Made by a program: the position numbers and the translations under genes. DNA of 64,000 nucleotides from Hyphomonas sp. GTDB lineage: Bacteria; Pseudomonadota; Alphaproteobacteria; Caulobacterales; Hyphomonadaceae. The stretch spans positions 372,001 through 436,000 of the forward strand of contig WGNP01000003.1 in the NCBI GenBank assembly GCA_016124495.1, given 5' to 3'. Within the stretch, counting starts at the first letter, position 1; the number at the start of each line of letters is the position of its first letter. Shown here piece by piece: positions 27,218 to 36,378 of the stretch. The notes beneath the pieces were generated by a model, which was given only the letters and a program-made list of their open reading frames with translations, was not told the origin of the DNA and ran no database searches.

Positions 27218-27760
27218 ATGCTTCGCCTCTTCGCCGCCCTGCCCGTGCCGCCGGAGATTTCCCGGCCGCTTCGCAAGCTCCAAAAGGACCTGCCAGGAGC
27301 CCGCTGGCGGCCAGAGGAGAACTTTCACGTCACGCTCTGCTTCTTCGGTGAGCTGCGCCACACGCAGGCGCGTGACCTTGACGAACTCCTCGGCGAAATC
27401 GAAGCGCCCGCCCCCACGCTCAGCCTGGAAGGTGCCGGCTGGTTCGGCCGCCGCGAGCCGGCCGCCGTCTGGGCCCGGGTGCGCGGCAGCGACGAGGTGC
27501 GCGGCCTCGCCTCGGCCTGTGAGCGCGCCGCCCGCCGGCTGGCGATCCCGCTGGAACGCAGGCCGTTCACGCCCCACGTGACGCTCGCCTATTGCCACGC
27601 TACCCCGCTCGAGGACGCACGCGCCTGGACCGAGCGCCACCAGGACTACCGCAGCGAGCCCTGGCAGACGGTCGCCTTCCATCTCTATTCCAGCCAGAAG
27701 CGCGACGGCGGCCCCTCCCGCTATGTCGCCGAAGCCGACTATCCACTATCCGGCCGCTGA
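27218..27760 (+). CDS. thpR: RNA 2',3'-cyclic phosphodiesterase
   Basis: A 180-residue member of the 2H phosphoesterase superfamily (LigT/ThpR). The two catalytic HxTx motifs are HVTL at 37-40 and HVTL at 120-123, symmetrically placed. The enzyme opens 2',3'-cyclic phosphate ends of RNA to 2'-phosphates and can join tRNA halves in vitro. The ATG lies 28 bp after the previous terminator. It is convergent with the DUF6445 gene. Confidence 0.92.
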   Translation: MLRLFAALPVPPEISRPLRKLQKDLPGARWRPEENFHVTLCFFGELRHTQARDLDELLGEIEAPAPTLSLEGAGWFGRREPAAVWARVRGSDEVRGLASACERAARRLAIPLERRPFTPHVTLAYCHATPLEDARAWTERHQDYRSEPWQTVAFHLYSSQKRDGGPSRYVAEADYPLSGR

Positions 27761-27791
27761 TTCTGGCCCCTGACCGGCTTCCTGAACCGCT

Positions 27792-28472
27792 TCACTGCGC
27801 CTGAAGGAACGTATTGATCGTCAGGCGCCCGGCGCGCGGATCGTCCGGCAGCGGATGGCCTTCCGGGATAAGTCCCGTATGAAGTGTCCAGCCCCTGTAG
27901 ATCACCAGCCGGTTGAAGGCCGCCCTGACCCGGTAGGTCTGTTCGAACAGGGACGTGTCGCCGCGCATGTAACCAGCCTCCGGCGCGCCGCGCTGCGCGA
28001 GTTCTGCTTCCAGCATGCCGGAATAGTCTTCCATCCGCGACGGGCTCACCGTCTCGAACCCCGTGCTCCGGTGCCGGTAGAATCCCGTGCCGCCTGCCTC
28101 CGACCCGCACAGGTAATGCAGCACCGCGATCCGCCCCGGATCTGCCGCATCGAAATGCGGCAGGCGCTGCGTCAGGCCGAGAGACTCCGGCGGCGTCGTC
28201 ACCAGCGAGAAATTGCACTCCAGCAGGTTTGCGCCGTTTCGCAGACCGAAAACATCCGCCAGCAACCGCTGCAAAAGGTCCATCCGCTCCGAGAGATACT
28301 TTCCGGCCAGCGGCGCGCGCACCCCCGGATAGTGCGGACCCAGCGGCGTGAAAGCGCGCGATGCGGCATCCTCGACCAGCGCAGAAGGATCAGAACTGAA
28401 GCCATCGATGACGACAATCGGCTCACCCTCGTGCCCGAGGCGGCCGATCGTCGGTGACGGCGCGATTATCAT
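27792..28472 (-). CDS. DUF6445 family protein, Fe(II)/2-oxoglutarate oxygenase-like
   Basis: A 226-residue protein. LPHFDAADPGRIAVLHYLC provides an HxD pair (about 104-106), TLHTGL a distal His (about 195) and GRLTINTFLQ an Arg, in the order and spacing of the double-stranded beta-helix 2OG/Fe(II) oxygenases; the GGTGFYRH strand also fits. The family has been assigned no defined reaction that I can name. ATG 28472 (MIIAPSPTIGRLG) is chosen over the upstream 28526. Inference: a hydroxylase of a small molecule or protein side chain. Confidence 0.7.
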   Translation of the reverse strand: MIIAPSPTIGRLGHEGEPIVVIDGFSSDPSALVEDAASRAFTPLGPHYPGVRAPLAGKYLSERMDLLQRLLADVFGLRNGANLLECNFSLVTTPPESLGLTQRLPHFDAADPGRIAVLHYLCGSEAGGTGFYRHRSTGFETVSPSRMEDYSGMLEAELAQRGAPEAGYMRGDTSLFEQTYRVRAAFNRLVIYRGWTLHTGLIPEGHPLPDDPRAGRLTINTFLQAQ

Positions 28473-28535
28473 GCGGATGGCCCTGCCCTTCGCTGTGAAC
28501 ATCCAACGGACACGGCAGGTGATCAACCGCCAAAC

Positions 28536-29633
28536 TCAGTTGCCTGTTTCAGGCCAGACCGGCACGCACTTACGCCGCAAGATGCGCCTGGGCTTGGTCG
28601 GATAGGGATTGCCATCATTCGAGAGCAGCACGTCCAGCCACCGCGTTGTCTTGAATTGCGCAAGCATCGCCATCGCCGCCGCCGTCAGCAGTGTCGATAG
28701 GAATGCACCCGTCGCGCCCATCGGCATACCCCAGAAAGCCAGCGACATATGCACCAGCACCGGATCAAGGTTCAGCCGCACGCCCTGCATGCGAGGCTGG
28801 ATGATCTTGCCCACTACGAAGCCGATCACCAGCAGCGCCGACAAGAGGATAAGCGGTTTGCCGAAGCCTTCGAACACCATGACACTGCACAGCGCCGGCA
28901 CGAAGATCGCCACCACATCGCCGACAACCGGCGCGTAGCTCGCCGCGAAAATCAGGAAGGCCCAGAAAATCGGCTGCGACAGTCCAACCAGCGCCATCAC
29001 CGCCCAAGAGGCTCCCGCGATGATCAGTCCGATTTTCGCCTGTACACTGACCTAAATGGTCACTACCTTCCGGATCCGCGCAATGATCTGGTCGACATCC
29101 AGCGCCCTTTCGTCCGTAGGCTTCAGGATCCTCAGCCTCACAGAAAAGCTGCGCTGCGAGACCAGAAGGAAGCCGAGATAGATCAACACGAACGCTGCCG
29201 CCGAAAGCCCACCCTGCAGCCAGGAGACCACTGCGCCCGCCACCTCCGGCGTCTGCACCGTATCCATCAGGTTCCCGAAGCTCGGCGTCTCGCGCACGCC
29301 GGCAAGATCACCGGCCGCCTTCAGTACGGCGTTCAGCTGCTTGTTAAAATCACCGCTGCCGGCGATCGGGCCCGTCAGGTTGTCGATCAGGAACAGCGTC
29401 AGCACCACGAAGGCTGCTGCAATAATCAACACCGAGATGCCGGACCAAAGCGCCAGCGGCACCTTGGGCGCCGGCCTATGCAGCGCGCCCGCCATGTCGG
29501 CCTCCATCACCACAAGGAATACCGCCAGCAGCAGCGTGATGATCCCCTGCAGCATGTAGACCGCCGCGCCGGACAGGAGCACCCTGATCAGCACCATAGC
29601 GCCGGTATTCGAATTGGCGGGGAAACAGTCCAT
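28536..29633 (-). pseudogene. AI-2E family transporter split by an in-frame TAG
   Basis: Two frames, 29633-29055 and 29051-28536, are in the same reading frame and separated only by the TAG at 29052-29054. Read through, they give a 365-residue polytopic protein of the AI-2E/PerM permease family: N-terminal helices (MLQGIITLLLAVFLVVM), the long periplasmic segment, then ARIRKVVTI-stop-VSVQAKIGLIIAG, APVVGDVVAIFVP and C-terminal helices. The stop falls in the conserved cytoplasmic-to-membrane segment between the two halves. The downstream half could restart at a GTG (29000). No other damage is seen, so this is a recent nonsense change, a sequencing error or readthrough. The start at 29633 is tentative. 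Confidence 0.75.
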
Positions 29634-29819
29634 GGATGACCGATGGACCTGTGCGGAAACGCTGCATCTGCCTTGAACAGGGCGCTGCCCGCTGGCGAGG
29701 CGGACCCGTAGGCGCTTTTCCCGGCGTATACAGACCCGCGAGGCCCGCAATTGGTTGCAATCCGGAAAGCCCGGGGCCAACCTGACCGGGGCTTCCCGCC
29801 CTTCCTGAAAGGAACCGAC

Positions 29820-30077
29820 ATGCGCAACCTGAAAATCCTTGCCCCTCTATTCCTCGGCGCCTTCGCCCTCGCAGCCTGCGGCGGCAGCGCAGAAAAGCAG
29901 GGCGAAGAAATGGACTCCGCCATAGAGGAAACAGTCACCGGCGAAATCAACACCGATGACGGCCTGCTCGAGAGTGCCGGCGAAGCCATCGACGAAGTCA
30001 CCGGCAACGAAAACACCGACCCCGTCGACGCCGTCGGCGACGCCGTGGAAGAAGCCACCGAAGACGCGCCGGATTAA
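29820..30077 (+). CDS. Small acidic lipoprotein
   Basis: An 85-residue protein with a lipoprotein signal (lipobox LAAC, acylated Cys near residue 20) and a strongly acidic mature part (many E and D, no aromatic residue). GAAAGGA lies just before the ATG. It looks like a small entericidin-like or structural outer-membrane lipoprotein; no family is certain. A terminator follows. Confidence 0.7.
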   Translation: MRNLKILAPLFLGAFALAACGGSAEKQGEEMDSAIEETVTGEINTDDGLLESAGEAIDEVTGNENTDPVDAVGDAVEEATEDAPD

Positions 30078-30089
30078 GCCCCGAAAACC

Positions 30090-30117
30090 GAAACCCCGCC
30101 GGAGCGGGGTTTCGGGG
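30090..30117. terminator. Bidirectional intrinsic terminator
   Basis: GAAACCCCGC (30090-30099) and GCGGGGTTTC (30104-30113) form a perfect 10-bp stem with a 4-base loop. It lies between the + strand lipoprotein and the minus-strand tRNA-Leu. On the minus strand it is followed by GGTTTTC, so it can end both transcripts. Confidence 0.8.
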
Positions 30118-30122
30118 TCGTC

Positions 30123-30206
30123 TGGTGCCCCTGGCCGGACTTGAACCAGCACTCCTTGCGGAAGCGGATTTTGAATCCGCCGCGTCTACCATTTCACCAC
30201 AGGGGC
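30123..30206 (-). tRNA. tRNA-Leu (anticodon CAA)
   Basis: On the minus strand a complete cloverleaf of 84 nt: acceptor GCCCCTG pairs with CAGGGGC, discriminator A and an encoded CCA. The anticodon stem GCGGA/TCCGC holds the loop TTCAAAA, giving anticodon CAA for UUG codons. A long variable arm, typical of tRNA-Leu, and the TTCAAGT T-loop are present. Confidence 0.93.
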
Positions 30207-30316
30207 CTCTGCAGGCCCCGGTTCCTGCCGCAAGGGCACCGCTCCTGTCAATCGCCGGATGGCGGGTGACGCTCCGCCGCATTGCGGCCCGGGCCCTCAC
30301 CGGCACAATGGCCCTC

Positions 30317-30844
30317 ATGACACGGTTGACGAACCTGCTCACCGGCTGGCGCTGGCCGGTCCTCGCGCTCACGGCTTCGGCCCTGATCCTCGCGGCGGCG
30401 CATGCGTTCGAGACGTTCGGCGGCCTGCCGCCCTGCCCGCTCTGCCTGCGACAGCGGGAAGTCTACTGGGCGCTGATCTTCATGACGGCCACCGGGCTCG
30501 GGATCTGGCGCCTCGTACCGAAGCGCCGCTTTCTCGTGGCGCTCAATGTGCTGATCGGCCTCGTGTTCGGCGTCGGCGTGGTCGTCGCGGCCTATCATGC
30601 CGGCGTTGAATGGCAGATTTTCCCGCCGCCCACCGGCTGCTCCGCGGGCGGTGTCAATCCGCTGGACGTGGGTGATCTCAGCGGCGGCCTCAACCAGCCG
30701 ATGAAGATCGCCGCGTGCAACGCCGCGCCCTTCCATTTCTTCGGCCTGTCGATGGCTGGCTGGAATGGGGTGGCCTCGCTGGTGCTCGCGGGCACAAGCT
30801 TTGCTGCGGCCGCTCTCACCTTCCGCAGCTCTCAGGCGAAATAG
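30317..30844 (+). CDS. dsbB: Disulfide bond formation protein B
   Basis: A 175-residue inner-membrane protein with four helices. The first redox pair is CPLC at 40-43, preceded by PP and followed by RQR; the second pair is Cys108 (TGCSAGG) and Cys134 (AACNAAP) in the periplasmic loop. DsbB passes electrons from DsbA to quinone. No dsbA gene is nearby. ATG 30317 and 30308 are both possible, neither with a clear ribosome site. Its 3' end overlaps the convergent DUF3429 gene by 13 bp. Confidence 0.88.
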   Translation: MTRLTNLLTGWRWPVLALTASALILAAAHAFETFGGLPPCPLCLRQREVYWALIFMTATGLGIWRLVPKRRFLVALNVLIGLVFGVGVVVAAYHAGVEWQIFPPPTGCSAGGVNPLDVGDLSGGLNQPMKIAACNAAPFHFFGLSMAGWNGVASLVLAGTSFAAAALTFRSSQAK

Positions 30845-31287
30845 GCCGCCCCGCCTGCCAGCAGCGCCGCCGCCGCGCCGAACGTGCCTATCGCCCTGAG
30901 CCGCCGCATCCAGGCCGGCAGGCCCGCCGCGCCGGTGTCCCAAAAGCCGTGCAGCAGATGCGCCCCGGCCGCCGCCGCAAACACCTGCCAGCCCAGCGCG
31001 CCCAGCACGCCGTAAAGCACCAGCGCCCAGGCTGCGAGTGATCCGATCACGGACAATCCCAGCACCTCCGCCCGCGGCACCTCTCTCCCGGCCACCTCCG
31101 CCCCCCAGCGCAACCCGCCGACGAAGGACAGGATCACCGCGCCGTAGACCAGTAGCGCCAGCCCGGACTGCGCCTGCAGCACGGGGTCAGCCTGCGCCGC
31201 CCACATTACGCCGGCGCCCGCCGCAAACGGCGCCATACCCGCCAGCGTCAGCGCCAGCGGCGCACCCGGAATGCCGAACAGTTTCAT
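30832..31287 (-). CDS. DUF3429 domain-containing membrane protein
   Basis: A 151-residue protein with five predicted helices. ALLVYGAVILSFVGGLRWG is the DUF3429 core motif. Family members are small inner-membrane proteins of unknown function in proteobacteria. It lies 3 bp downstream of the acyl-CoA dehydrogenase start region on the same strand order (acyl-CoA dehydrogenase stop at 31291 lies just upstream in the + coordinate sense only); the two genes are tandem with the dehydrogenase transcribed first. Confidence 0.82.
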   Translation of the reverse strand: MKLFGIPGAPLALTLAGMAPFAAGAGVMWAAQADPVLQAQSGLALLVYGAVILSFVGGLRWGAEVAGREVPRAEVLGLSVIGSLAAWALVLYGVLGALGWQVFAAAAGAHLLHGFWDTGAAGLPAWMRRLRAIGTFGAAAALLAGGAAYFA

Positions 31288-31290
31288 GCC

Positions 31291-32454
31291 CTAAAGCCCC
31301 AGAACCTTGCGGGCGATGATGTTCTTCTGGATCTCATTCGTGCCGCCATAGATCGATTGCGCGCGTCCGCCAAAATAGCTCGCCACATCGCGCGGCGCGC
31401 TGGCGGCTGATGGCGCGCGGTGTCCCACGAAGGGTCCTGCCGCGTCGAGGAACAATTCCGTGATCGCCTGGTGCGTCTCGGTCGCGAGGATCTTCACCGT
31501 CGAGGACGCGTCCCCGACCGAGCCACCAGACACCTGCGCCGAGAGGATTCGGAACACCGTCATCTCCAGCCCGTCCACGGCAATCTCCGCCCGGGTCAGC
31601 CGCCCGGCAAATCCGGCATCATCGATCAGCCTTTCGTTGGCGCCTTCCGGCATCGCCGAGGCCAGCCCCCGCACATGCCGCAGCATGGCACGCTTGCCGC
31701 CGATCCGCGCATAGGAGGTGCGCTCGAAACCGAGCAGGTATTGCGAATAGGTCCAGCCCTTGCCTTCCTCCCCTATCCGGGCATCCTCCGGCACCTGCAC
31801 ATTGTCGAACAGCACCTCGTTGAGCGCATGCGCCCCGTCTATGGAAATGATCGGTTTCACCGTCACCCCCGGCGCGCCCAGCGGGCAGCAGATGAAGCTG
31901 ATGCCCTCCTGCTTCTTCTCACCCCGGCTGGTGCGCGCAAGCAGGAAGATCCAGTCGGCATGCTGCGCGGCGGAGGTCCAGATCTTGTGGCCGTTCAACG
32001 TGTAGACGCCGTCCTTCAGCACGGCGGAAAACTCGAGGCTTGCGAGGTCCGATCCTGCGCCGGGTTCCGAATAGCCCTGCGCCCAGCCGACCGATCCGTC
32101 CCGGATACCCGGCAGCCATTGTTCCTTCTGGGCCTTCGACCCGAACGTATAGAGCACCGGCCCGACATAGATCACCCCCATCGGCGTCACCGTCGGCACG
32201 CCGGCGCGCTCCAGCTCCTCGTCGAACACATACTGTTCCTCGAGGCTCCAGCCCGGCCCGCCATATTCTTCCGGCCAGGCTGAAGCGAGCCAGCCCTTCG
32301 CCCCCAGCGCCATCTCGGACTTGCGCACGTCCGCCGTCGTCAGCGGCGTGCCCGCCTTGTATTTCGCGATGATGTCCTTGGGGAATTCGGTCTCGAACCA
32401 GCTGCGCACGTACGCGCGGAACGTCTCGGTCTCGGGGGCAAATTTCAGGTGCAT
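31291..32454 (-). CDS. Acyl-CoA dehydrogenase family protein
   Basis: A 387-residue flavoenzyme. The N-terminal helical domain, the middle beta domain (AQGYSEPGAGSDLASL, WTSAAQHADW) and the C-terminal helical domain (GGTNEIQKNIIARKVLGL) are all present and intact. Such enzymes oxidise acyl-CoA thioesters to enoyl-CoA with FAD and pass electrons to ETF. The chain length or ring substrate is unknown. It is tandem with DUF3429 (3 bp). Confidence 0.9.
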   Translation of the reverse strand: MHLKFAPETETFRAYVRSWFETEFPKDIIAKYKAGTPLTTADVRKSEMALGAKGWLASAWPEEYGGPGWSLEEQYVFDEELERAGVPTVTPMGVIYVGPVLYTFGSKAQKEQWLPGIRDGSVGWAQGYSEPGAGSDLASLEFSAVLKDGVYTLNGHKIWTSAAQHADWIFLLARTSRGEKKQEGISFICCPLGAPGVTVKPIISIDGAHALNEVLFDNVQVPEDARIGEEGKGWTYSQYLLGFERTSYARIGGKRAMLRHVRGLASAMPEGANERLIDDAGFAGRLTRAEIAVDGLEMTVFRILSAQVSGGSVGDASSTVKILATETHQAITELFLDAAGPFVGHRAPSAASAPRDVASYFGGRAQSIYGGTNEIQKNIIARKVLGL

Positions 32455-32583
32455 GGGAAAATGTCCTTTGAACCGGTAAATCGTATGCGGATGCCCGAAG
32501 CTGGCAAGTGGTCACGCGGGGAGAAGCGGGCTGCTCCCCGCTTGCGCAAATCGGCAGAGAGGCCGGGGATGAGGGGCCTTTCC

Positions 32584-32620
32584 CAAAAACAATAAGCCCT
32601 CCCCGTGTCCGGGAAGGGCT
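32584..32620 (-). terminator. Intrinsic terminator after the DUF885 lipoprotein gene
   Basis: On the minus strand AGCCCTTCCCG and CGGGGAGGGCT form an 11-bp stem with one mismatch and a 4-base loop (32595-32620), followed by TATTGTTTTTG. Another GC-rich inverted repeat, GCGGGGAG/CTCCCCGC at 32516-32541, lies beyond it. Confidence 0.8.
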
Positions 32621-32640
32621 CTGTGTCATTCTGCGGGAAC

Positions 32641-34527
32641 TTACTCCGCAGGGGCGGCCGCTTCGGCTTTCACGATCCCGATCCACTGGTCCACTCTCCG
32701 GGTCAGCACGTCGAGCGGCAGGGCGCCGCCGCCGAGCACCGTGTCGTGGAAGGCGCGGATGTCGAATTTGTCACCGAGTTCAGCTTCGGCTTTCGCACGC
32801 AGCTGCTGGATACGGATCATGCCGATCTTGTAAGCTGTCGCCTGGCCCGGCATCACGATGTAGCGCTGGACTTCGGAACGAGCCTGCGCCTCGGTGATGG
32901 CTGAGTTGGCAAGGAAGTACTGCACCGCCTCCTCTTCCGTCCAGCCCTTGGAGTGCAACCCGGTATCGACCACGAGGCGGATGGCGCGCCAGATTTCCGA
33001 GCCCAGGCGGCCGAAGTCCGAGTACGGATCTTCAAACGTGCCCGGCATTTCGGACGCGAGTTTCTCCGAATAAAGACCCCAGCCTTCCGAATAAGCCGTG
33101 AAGCCCGCCTGCGTACGGAATTTCGGCACGCTGGTCAGCTCCTGCGCGATCGATATCTGCATGTGGTGGCCAGGCAGGCCTTCATGATACGCGATCACTT
33201 CCAGCTCGCCCTTCGGCATCGCCTTCATGTCCGAAAGGTGAGCGTAATAGATGCCCGGGCGCGAGCCATCCGGTGTGCCCGGATAATAGTGCTGGGCGGC
33301 GCCCGGCTGCTCGCGGAAGGCTTCGACGCGTTTCACGACCAGGTCCGCCTTCGGCAGGATGCCGAAATATTCCGGCAGCTTGGTCTTGATATTGTTGATC
33401 GCGGCGGTTGCATCCGCGATGTAGGCTTCGCGGCCTTCATCCGTATCCGGATAATAGTGCTGCTCGTTGTCCTTATCATCGCGGATGCTTTTGAAGAATT
33501 CCTGCAGCGTGCCTGTAAAGCCCACCTCGGTCTTGATCGCCTCCATCTCAGCCTGGATGCGGGTCACTTCCGAAAGACCCAGATTGTGGATCTCGTCCGC
33601 CGTCATCGAGGTTGTCGTCTGCCCGGCCAGCATGAAGTTGTAATAGGCTTCGCCATTCGGCTGCAGATTGGCGCCCTGCGGGCCGGCGGGGTCCGGCGAA
33701 TTCGCCATATCGGCTGTACAGAATGCGATCAGGTCATTGTAGAAAGTCAGGAACGGACCCTTGAGGGCCGTCTCCGCTTCCGCCGTCAGCGCCGTCGCAG
33801 CCTCAGGCGTCATCTTGCCGCCCTCGACCAGTTTCTGCACGTCACCCTTGAAATCCGCCCAGATGGCCGAATCCGGGCCATCCGTGAACGGAGCGCCGGT
33901 GATGATCTTCTGCGACTGGTCGATCACGCCCGCATAGGCAAACTTCGGCGCATGCACGCCGTTCGCCGCGTTTGCCCTGGTTATGGCCAGCGCGTCCTGC
34001 AGCGCGGTCGCCGCGGCCGAGATGCGGCTCACATAAGCGCGCGCATCGGCCTCTTCGTCCACTGTGTGAAACTGCATCAGGAAGGTCGGCGCAAAGCTCT
34101 GCACACCGCTCATCTGGTCGAAGATGAAGCCGTTGCCGCGGTAAGCGACGCTGTCTGCGGCGCGCTGGTACTGGTAAACCCAGAGATCATAGGAATCCTG
34201 GTCGGCCGGTGACAGGCTGTCATAGTCATAGGTCGCTTTGAGTTCGTCGGTCGCGGCTTTCAGCCAGGCCAGCTGCTCGTCGGCGCAGGCATAGGTAAAG
34301 CAGTCGATCTGGTCATTCTTGTCCTTGCGGCCCAGAAAGGTCAGCTGGATCGGACTGAACTGCAGCTGTTCTTCATACTTGGTGTCGAACCAGGCGTTCA
34401 GCCTGGCGCTGACGGCTTCCTGGCTTTCGGCAGCGGCCTGCTTGTTCAGAGGGTCGGTGTAGGGGTTGGGCGCGCAGGCGCCGAGGGCAGCAATCAGGGC
34501 AAGGGCCGAAACGGCGGTGCGGAACAT
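32641..34527 (-). CDS. DUF885 family metallopeptidase-like lipoprotein
   Basis: A 628-residue protein with a lipoprotein signal peptide (MFRTAVSALALIAALGAC, lipidated Cys 18). The C-terminal half carries AYHEGLPGHHMQ, the HExxPGHH motif of DUF885, which resembles a zinc metallopeptidase site. The family is exported and is thought to be peptidase-like. ATG 34527 is right for the signal peptide; the open frame continues upstream over non-conserved sequence into hemC. A paralogue with a cleavable signal lies at 54191-55909. Confidence 0.88.
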   Translation of the reverse strand: MFRTAVSALALIAALGACAPNPYTDPLNKQAAAESQEAVSARLNAWFDTKYEEQLQFSPIQLTFLGRKDKNDQIDCFTYACADEQLAWLKAATDELKATYDYDSLSPADQDSYDLWVYQYQRAADSVAYRGNGFIFDQMSGVQSFAPTFLMQFHTVDEEADARAYVSRISAAATALQDALAITRANAANGVHAPKFAYAGVIDQSQKIITGAPFTDGPDSAIWADFKGDVQKLVEGGKMTPEAATALTAEAETALKGPFLTFYNDLIAFCTADMANSPDPAGPQGANLQPNGEAYYNFMLAGQTTTSMTADEIHNLGLSEVTRIQAEMEAIKTEVGFTGTLQEFFKSIRDDKDNEQHYYPDTDEGREAYIADATAAINNIKTKLPEYFGILPKADLVVKRVEAFREQPGAAQHYYPGTPDGSRPGIYYAHLSDMKAMPKGELEVIAYHEGLPGHHMQISIAQELTSVPKFRTQAGFTAYSEGWGLYSEKLASEMPGTFEDPYSDFGRLGSEIWRAIRLVVDTGLHSKGWTEEEAVQYFLANSAITEAQARSEVQRYIVMPGQATAYKIGMIRIQQLRAKAEAELGDKFDIRAFHDTVLGGGALPLDVLTRRVDQWIGIVKAEAAAPAE

Positions 34528-34644
34528 CGGGGGTCTCCTGCAGACGGACTTTCCGTTTAACGATAAATTCCCGTAACCCTCGCCGGCCCCGGCGTCAATC
34601 CAGGCTGAATTGGCATTTCCGCAATCCCCAGCTAAGCACAAACC

Positions 34645-35607
34645 ATGACCGAAAAAAAATCTGCCTCCACCCCTCGCTCCATCCGCCTCGGCACTCGCGG
34701 CTCTCCGCTTGCGCTCGCGCAGGCCCACCAGATTGCCGCCAGCCTCAGGGCGGCCTCCGGCGGCGCCATGGAAGCCGAGGTCGTGACCTTCACGACGACC
34801 GGCGACAAGCTGACCTCCGAACGCCTGATCAATTCCGGCGGCAAGGGCCTGTTCACGCGCGAACTCGACGAATCGCTGAGCGCCGGCGACATCGACATCG
34901 CCGTGCACAGCCTAAAGGATGTGCCGTCTCTCCTGCCCGAGGGTCAGGTCTTCGTCGCCTTCCCCGAGCGGGAAGATCCGCGCGACGGCTTCGTCTCGCA
35001 CAGCGCCAAATCCCTGCGCGAGCTGCCGCAAGGCGCCCGTATGGGCACGGCCTCCCTGCGGCGCGAAGCGCAGGCCCTCGCCCTGCGGCCGGACCTTCAG
35101 GTCGTCACCTTCCGCGGCAATGTGCAGACCCGGATGCGCAAGCTGGAGGAAGGCCAGGCCGACGCCACCTTCCTCGCGATGGCCGGCCTGCGCCGGCTTG
35201 GATATGATCACATGGCGACGCCCATCCCGGTCACCGACATGCTGCCCGCCGCAGCCCAAGGCATCATCGGCGTGGTCTGCCGTGATGATGCGGACGAGGA
35301 GTTGCGCGCGGTGCTTGCAAAACTCAACGTTGCCGTCAGCGAAGCGGCCGCCACCGCCGAGCGTACTTTCCTCGCGGTGCTTGATGGCAGCTGCCGGACA
35401 CCGATCGCCGCGCACCTCTTCGATGACGGCGCCCATTGGCGCCTCGACGGCGAAGTGCTGAGCCCGAAAGGCGACCAGCGCTGGACTGCAACCGGCAAGG
35501 CCAGCAAGAGTGCCACTATGGCCCAGCTGGCCGAACTCGGCCGTACGGTTGCGCATGGCATTCTTGAATCGGCCGAAGGCAAGCTGCCCGCCTTCGGGGC
35601 CGAGTAG
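34645..35607 (+). CDS. hemC: Hydroxymethylbilane synthase
   Basis: A 320-residue enzyme that joins four porphobilinogen units into hydroxymethylbilane for haem synthesis. [13 protein letters not shown] opens the fold, [22 protein letters not shown] (in parts) lines the active site, and Cys250 in [10 protein letters not shown] binds the dipyrromethane cofactor. It is divergent from the DUF885 gene and 5 bp before hemD, starting the hemC-hemD-mic60-hemY cluster. Confidence 0.95.
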   Translation: MTEKKSASTPRSIRLGTRGSPLALAQAHQIAASLRAASGGAMEAEVVTFTTTGDKLTSERLINSGGKGLFTRELDESLSAGDIDIAVHSLKDVPSLLPEGQVFVAFPEREDPRDGFVSHSAKSLRELPQGARMGTASLRREAQALALRPDLQVVTFRGNVQTRMRKLEEGQADATFLAMAGLRRLGYDHMATPIPVTDMLPAAAQGIIGVVCRDDADEELRAVLAKLNVAVSEAAATAERTFLAVLDGSCRTPIAAHLFDDGAHWRLDGEVLSPKGDQRWTATGKASKSATMAQLAELGRTVAHGILESAEGKLPAFGAE

Positions 35608-35612
35608 GGCGA

Positions 35613-36326
35613 TTGGACGTGCGCCTTCCCGTGATCGTGACGCGGACCTTGCCCGGCGCGCGCGACACGGCGGACGGACTGGAACGCCTCGGTTATGCAG
35701 CGATCCTGTCACCAATGCTCACCATCGCCGAAACCGGGCTCGCCCCAGGCGATCTGATGAGCGTTCGCCACCTGATCTTCACCAGCGCCAATGGCGTGCG
35801 CGCGGTTGCCGGCGCTGAAATCTCGCCGGACCTCACGGCCTGGTGCGTTGGTCCTTCGACCGCCGACGCCGCGCGCGCGGCAGGCTTCGCAACTGTCGTC
35901 GAAGGCGATGGCAATGCGGAGGATCTCGCGCGCCTCATTCTGGCCTCTCATCCGGATGGCCCCCTGCTCCATATCGCCAACGAAGCCGCCGCGGGCGAAC
36001 TCGTCGCGGCGCTTAAATCCGGCGGCCTCGAGGCCCGTTTCAGCGCGCCGTATCGCACCGAAGCGGCCACTTCCCTGAGCCCCGAAGCGCTTGACGCCTT
36101 GGCAGGTTCCGGTCCCGTCATCCTGCTGCTGCACTCTGCGAAGGCTGCAAGCGCTGTTGCCGCCACCCGTGCGAAGCTGGAGACCGCCGCGCTGGTCGCC
36201 ATTTCCGAGGCCGCGCTGGCGCCGCTTCAACGTCAGCCCTGCCGGGGTCAGTGGATTGCCGCCCGGCCCAACGAAGACAGCCTGATGGACGCGCTTCAAC
36301 GGGCGGCCGCCGCGCTTTGCCCTTGA
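35613..36326 (+). CDS. hemD: Uroporphyrinogen-III synthase
   Basis: A 237-residue protein with the two-domain, poorly conserved HemD fold: VIVTRTLPGARDTADGLERLG at the start (in parts), LIFTSANGVRAV, and SFTVLLHSAKAA-like ILLLHSAKAASA in the second domain. It cyclises and inverts ring D of hydroxymethylbilane. No ATG is in frame near hemC; TTG 35613 (after AGGGCGA) or GTG 35619 must be used. Position directly after hemC supports the call. Confidence 0.88.
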   Translation: MDVRLPVIVTRTLPGARDTADGLERLGYAAILSPMLTIAETGLAPGDLMSVRHLIFTSANGVRAVAGAEISPDLTAWCVGPSTADAARAAGFATVVEGDGNAEDLARLILASHPDGPLLHIANEAAAGELVAALKSGGLEARFSAPYRTEAATSLSPEALDALAGSGPVILLLHSAKAASAVAATRAKLETAALVAISEAALAPLQRQPCRGQWIAARPNEDSLMDALQRAAAALCP

Positions 36327-36378
36327 ATCGCCGCTGTGCCACACTCTTTTGAAACCTGAAGCTGCCCATATAGGTGCC

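Noticed and set aside
28536..29000. Second half of the AI-2E permease as an independent 154-residue gene
   Set aside because: It is in the same frame as the first half, begins mid-domain and has no ribosome site, so it is better read as part of one broken gene.
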